Assembly: GCF_005780185.1 (NCBI RefSeq)
Contig: NZ_VBUI01000011.1
Coordinates: forward strand, 1 to 64,000
Reading direction: 5' to 3'
Length of the DNA stretch: 64,000 nucleotides
DNA from: Halomonas urmiana
GTDB lineage: Bacteria > Pseudomonadota > Gammaproteobacteria > Pseudomonadales > Halomonadaceae
Shown here: positions 60,805 to 64,000 of the stretch, one piece after another
Numbering within the stretch: the first letter of the stretch is position 1
How the letters are laid out: every line of letters begins with the position of its first letter
Position numbers and translations under genes: made by a program
Notes under the pieces: generated by a model
The model's input: only the letters and a program-made list of their open reading frames with translations
What the model was told of the DNA's origin: nothing
Databases searched by the model: none

Positions 60805-62619
60805 ATGCGCCACGCCCCCTCGACCCCGGCGGCTCGTCTCGCCGCCCTGCGCGACGCCATGCGCGAGCACGCCATCGACGCCTGGTGGCTGCCCTCTTCC
60901 GACCCCCACAACTCCGAGTACCTGCCCGAGCACTGGGCCGGCCGCGCCTGGCTCTCCGGCTTCGACGGTTCGGTGGGCACCCTGGTGATCACCCACGACG
61001 CCGCCGGCGTCTGGGTCGACAGCCGCTACTGGGTGCAGGCCGCGGAGCAGCTGGCGGGCAGCGGCATCGAGCTGATGAAGCTCCAGCCCGGCCAGGCCGA
61101 GGCGCCGATGCGCTGGCTGGCCGAGCGACTCGACGAGGGCGCCACCCTGGGCTTCGACGCCGACGTGGTGTCGCTGGCCAACGCCCGTCGGCTCGAGGAC
61201 GCGCTCGCGCCCAAGGGCATCCGGCTGCGCGGTGACCTGGACCTGCTCGACGCCATCTGGCCGGCGCGTCCGGCGCTGCCCGAGGCGCCGCTCTACGCTC
61301 ATCCGGCGAAGTATCTCGACGAGAGCCGCGCCGAACGCCTGGCCCGAGTACGCGCGGCCATGGCCGAGCACGGCGCCGACTGGCACCCGATCTCGACCCT
61401 GGACGACATCGCCTGGCTGACCCAGCTGCGCGGCGACGACGTCGCGTTCAATCCGGTGTTCCTGGCGCACCTGCTGGTGGGCACCGAGACGGCCACGCTG
61501 TTCGTCGCCCCGGGCAAGCTGGACGAGCCCCTAACCGCGGCACTCGCCGCCGACGGCATCTCGGTGGCGGACTACGCCGACTGGCTGCAATGCCTCGATG
61601 AGCTGCCCAGCGAGGCCCGGGTGCTGCTCGACCCGGCCAAGCTGACCCTGGGCACCCGCCAGGCACTGCCGGAGGGCGTGACCCTGGTGGAGGCCAGCCA
61701 GCCGAGCACCCTGGCCAAGAGCCGCAAGAGCGACGCCGACCTCACCCACGTGCGCGAGGCCATGGCGGAGGACGGTGCCGCGCTGTGCGAGTTCTTCGCC
61801 TGGCTCGAGGCGGCCCTCGAGAACGGCGAGACGATCACCGAGCTGACCGTGGACGAGAAGCTCACCGCCGCCCGTGCCAAGCGCCCCGGCTTCGTCAGCC
61901 GCAGCTTCGGAACCATCGCCGCCTTCAACGCCAACGGCGCCCTGCCCCACTACCACGCCACCCCGGCGGCCCACGCCACCATCGCGGGCGATGGCCTGCT
62001 GCTGATCGACTCCGGCGGCCAGTACCACGGCGGCACCACCGACATCACCCGGGTGGTGCCGGTGGGCGAGATCTCCGACGTCCAGCGCGAAGACTACACC
62101 CGGGTGCTCAAGGGCACCATCTCGCTCTCCCGGGCGCACTTCCCGCGGGGCATTCCCTCGCCGCACCTGGACGCCATCGCCCGGGCGCCGCTGTGGGCCA
62201 GCGGCCGCGACTACGGCCACGGCACCGGCCACGGCGTGGGCTACTTCCTCAACGTCCATGAGGGGCCCCAGGTCATCGCCTGGTCCGCGCCGGTGGCGCC
62301 GCACACCGCCATGCAACCAGGCATGATCACCTCCATCGAGCCCGGCGTGTATCGCCCGGGCGAGTGGGGCATCCGCATCGAGAACCTGGTCGCCAACCGT
62401 CCCGCCGAGGCGAGCGCCTTCGGTGACTTCCTGCGTTTCGAGACGCTGACGCTGTGCCCCATCGACACCCGGCCCATCGACGTCGCGCTGCTCGACCCCA
62501 CCGAGGCCGACTGGCTCGACGCCTACCATGCCGAGGTGCGGGCACGCCTCGCGCCCAAACTCGAGGGCGAGGCCCTGGCATGGCTCGAGGCACGCACCCG
62601 GCCCCTCGCGCGCGGCTGA
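60805..62619 (+). CDS. Xaa-Pro aminopeptidase (M24B, long form)
   Basis: This 604-residue metallopeptidase removes N-terminal residues before proline. It has two creatinase-like N-terminal domains (WWLPSSDPHNSEYLPEHW at the start) and the pita-bread domain with metal ligands Asp402 in LIDSGGQY, Asp413 in TTDITRV, His in GHGTGHGVGYFLNVHE, Glu in SIEPGVY and Glu in GIRIEN. It has the three-domain length of eukaryotic-type aminopeptidase P, not that of E. coli PepP (441). It is followed by a strong hairpin. Confidence 0.92.
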   Translation: MRHAPSTPAARLAALRDAMREHAIDAWWLPSSDPHNSEYLPEHWAGRAWLSGFDGSVGTLVITHDAAGVWVDSRYWVQAAEQLAGSGIELMKLQPGQAEAPMRWLAERLDEGATLGFDADVVSLANARRLEDALAPKGIRLRGDLDLLDAIWPARPALPEAPLYAHPAKYLDESRAERLARVRAAMAEHGADWHPISTLDDIAWLTQLRGDDVAFNPVFLAHLLVGTETATLFVAPGKLDEPLTAALAADGISVADYADWLQCLDELPSEARVLLDPAKLTLGTRQALPEGVTLVEASQPSTLAKSRKSDADLTHVREAMAEDGAALCEFFAWLEAALENGETITELTVDEKLTAARAKRPGFVSRSFGTIAAFNANGALPHYHATPAAHATIAGDGLLLIDSGGQYHGGTTDITRVVPVGEISDVQREDYTRVLKGTISLSRAHFPRGIPSPHLDAIARAPLWASGRDYGHGTGHGVGYFLNVHEGPQVIAWSAPVAPHTAMQPGMITSIEPGVYRPGEWGIRIENLVANRPAEASAFGDFLRFETLTLCPIDTRPIDVALLDPTEADWLDAYHAEVRARLAPKLEGEALAWLEARTRPLARG

Positions 62620-62656
62620 TCGAGCGTCGCTCCCCGCCGAGCGACGCCCGACATGA

Positions 62657-62684
62657 AAGGGGCGCCGGCATGCCGGCGCCCCTT
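62657..62684 (+). terminator. Terminator after the aminopeptidase gene
   Basis: This is a 28-base perfect palindrome with 14-base arms (AAGGGGCGCCGGCA), starting about 40 bases after the stop and ending in CTTGTCGTT. Confidence 0.75.
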
Positions 62685-62722
62685 GTCGTTGGAGCCTCAG
62701 TGACAGCACGACTCGAAGAGAA

Positions 62723-62742
62723 GAGGCCGTCTTGGCGGCCTT
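62723..62742 (-). terminator. Terminator after the TctA-like gene
   Basis: AGGCCG pairs with CGGCCT around a 6-base loop. On the minus strand it lies 22 bases past the permease stop and is followed by a pyrimidine-rich run. Confidence 0.55.
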
Positions 62743-62763
62743 GTCTTTGCCACTACCATTGTT

Positions 62764-64000
62764 CTACATCCGCCATTTCACCAGCCAGTGAAACAACAGC
62801 CCACCGAGCAGCAAGGTCATCGCAAACAGATAGATGCCCACGGAGATGCCGCTGTTCCAGATGATGCTCCAGTCTCCCCCCGAGATCGACATGGCCCGGC
62901 GCAGGTTGTACTCCATCTGTCCGCCCAGCAGCAGACCAAGCACCACCGGCACCGTGGGGATCTCCAGCTTGCGCAACACATAGCCCAGCACGCCGAAGGC
63001 CAGCATCATGTAGAGATCGAAGGCACTGTTGCCGAGCGAGTAGACGCCGACGAAGGCGACCATGACCACCATGGGCATCAGGAACCAGCCAGGGGCTCTC
63101 AGCACCCGCGCAAAGAGCCCCACCAGCGGTATGTTGAGTGCCAGCAGCATCAGGTTGCCGATAAACAGCGCCGCCACCAGGCCCCACACCAGTTCGGGCT
63201 GGTTCTCGAACAGCAGCGGTCCCGGCGTGATGTTCATCGACAGCAGCAGCGCCAGCAGGATAGCCGTGGTCCCGCTGCCGGGAATGCCCAGCGACAGCAT
63301 GGGAATCAACGCACCACCGGCCGCGGCATTATTGCCCGCCTCCGGGGCCGCCACCCCATGAGGGTCGCCCTTGCCGAAATTGCCGCGTGTCCCCTGCCAA
63401 CGCCGCTCCAGGGTATAGGAAAGGAAGCTGCCCAGCGCCGCCCCCGCCCCGGGCAGCACGCCGGCGACAAAGCCCAGCACCGAGCTGCGCCCGATACTGC
63501 CGCGGCAGCGCCAGGCGGTGCGCACCCCCGGCAGGGCCGAGCCCAGGATCATGGTCGGCTTGCGCCCCTGATGGCTATCCTCCAGGAACACCAGACACTC
63601 GGAGATGGCGAACAGCCCCACTAGCGCCACGATAAAGTCGATCCCGTCGTAGAGCTCATACCAGCCGAAGGTATAGCGGGGAACACTGCTGACCGCATCG
63701 ATGCCTACGGTACCCAGCAGCAGGCCCAGGCAGGCCGCCAGGAAGCTCTTGGCCAGGTGCCCCCCGGTCACCCCACCGATGGTGGCAAAGGCCAGCACGA
63801 ACAACGCGAAGTATTCGGCCGGGCCGAAGCGAATCGCGAAGCTCACCAGCACCGGGGCGAACAGTACCAATCCGACCGTTGCCACCAGGGCGCCAACGAA
63901 GGAGGCCACACCGGTCAGCCCCAGCGCCTCGCCGCCGCGACCCTGCTGTGCCATGGGAAAGCCATCCAGGGTGGTCATCATCGCCGGCTCGTCACCGGGG
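62764..64000 (-). CDS. Tripartite tricarboxylate transporter permease TctA (partial)
   Basis: This is at least 411 residues of a protein usually about 500 long; the N-terminus lies beyond the window. The frame continues upstream of the first Met at 63981, and the edge reads GDEPAMMTTLDGFPMAQQG, the TctA signature for the first conserved loop. A second signature GVLPGAGAALGSFLSY and IPMLSLGIPGSGTTAILLALL are also present. Together with a TctB and a TctC binding protein (expected upstream, outside) it imports citrate-like or other carboxylic acids. Confidence 0.9.
   Translation of the reverse strand, partial: PGDEPAMMTTLDGFPMAQQGRGGEALGLTGVASFVGALVATVGLVLFAPVLVSFAIRFGPAEYFALFVLAFATIGGVTGGHLAKSFLAACLGLLLGTVGIDAVSSVPRYTFGWYELYDGIDFIVALVGLFAISECLVFLEDSHQGRKPTMILGSALPGVRTAWRCRGSIGRSSVLGFVAGVLPGAGAALGSFLSYTLERRWQGTRGNFGKGDPHGVAAPEAGNNAAAGGALIPMLSLGIPGSGTTAILLALLLSMNITPGPLLFENQPELVWGLVAALFIGNLMLLALNIPLVGLFARVLRAPGWFLMPMVVMVAFVGVYSLGNSAFDLYMMLAFGVLGYVLRKLEIPTVPVVLGLLLGGQMEYNLRRAMSISGGDWSIIWNSGISVGIYLFAMTLLLGGLLFHWLVKWRM

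Overview
The window looks like a piece of chromosome from a halophilic gammaproteobacterium of the Halomonas/Chromohalobacter type. This is inferred from high GC, Pseudomonas/Halomonas-like gene order (prlC-yheV; metF/ahcY/ligB/metK; tkt; epd-pgk-fba) and the abundance of TRAP transporters. No rRNA, tRNA or CRISPR array was seen, so the genus is an inference.

Layout. (1) 92-5863: a leftward lactate-oxidation operon, lutA-lutB-lutC plus a Dld-II type FAD/Fe-S D-lactate dehydrogenase, joined by ATGA stop/start overlaps. It is divergent from a GntR/FadR-family regulator (6212-6985), with LldR-like palindromes in the gap. A DctB/DctD-type sensor kinase and sigma-54 activator follow (6996-10275). 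(2) 10251-12919: a YdjM-like membrane protein, a gamma carbonic anhydrase-like protein and an NSS transporter, all leftward. (3) 13025-17281: prlC, a chimeric duplicated yheV fragment, yheV and a Na/Pi symporter. (4) 17588-20867: a TAXI-type TRAP transporter behind a good sigma-54 promoter candidate. (5) 20951-28901: the methyl cycle (metF, ahcY, metK), an AEC-family permease and ligB. An IS10-group insertion sequence sits inside an older, smaller inverted-repeat element between ahcY and ligB. (6) 29132-38062: central carbon metabolism (tkt, class I aldolase, epd, pgk, class II aldolase) with two small heat-shock proteins and a CidA/CidB-type pair. (7) 38228-45653: a CaCA exchanger, a K+ channel with two TrkA-N domains next to a DUF6394 protein, a HAD phosphatase, a SUI1 protein, a sirtuin, a NERD protein and RNase T2.

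(8) 45775-59317 is the most unusual part. A roughly 13.5-kb catabolic block is bracketed by two same-orientation copies of the dgt 3' end: an 84-base match with 10 mismatches, where the left copy is a displaced pseudogene fragment and the right copy is inside intact dgt. Between them are two complete DctPQM TRAP transporters, a CitE/HpcH-like lyase, a ThDP-dependent enzyme, an M20 N-carbamoylase-type amidase, an aldehyde dehydrogenase, a LysR regulator and an RraA-like protein, with AT-rich leader regions. This looks like an old genomic island inserted at the end of dgt that carries an unassigned pathway for an imported organic acid or amide. (9) 59231-64000: dgt, a possible small membrane protein, a long-form aminopeptidase P and a truncated TctA-family permease at the window edge.

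How the parts work together: lactate oxidation, uptake of organic acids by three TRAP systems and one TctA-type system, the methyl cycle and the triose-phosphate enzymes describe a heterotroph that lives on small organic acids. All functional assignments are from reading the translated sequence; no searches were run.
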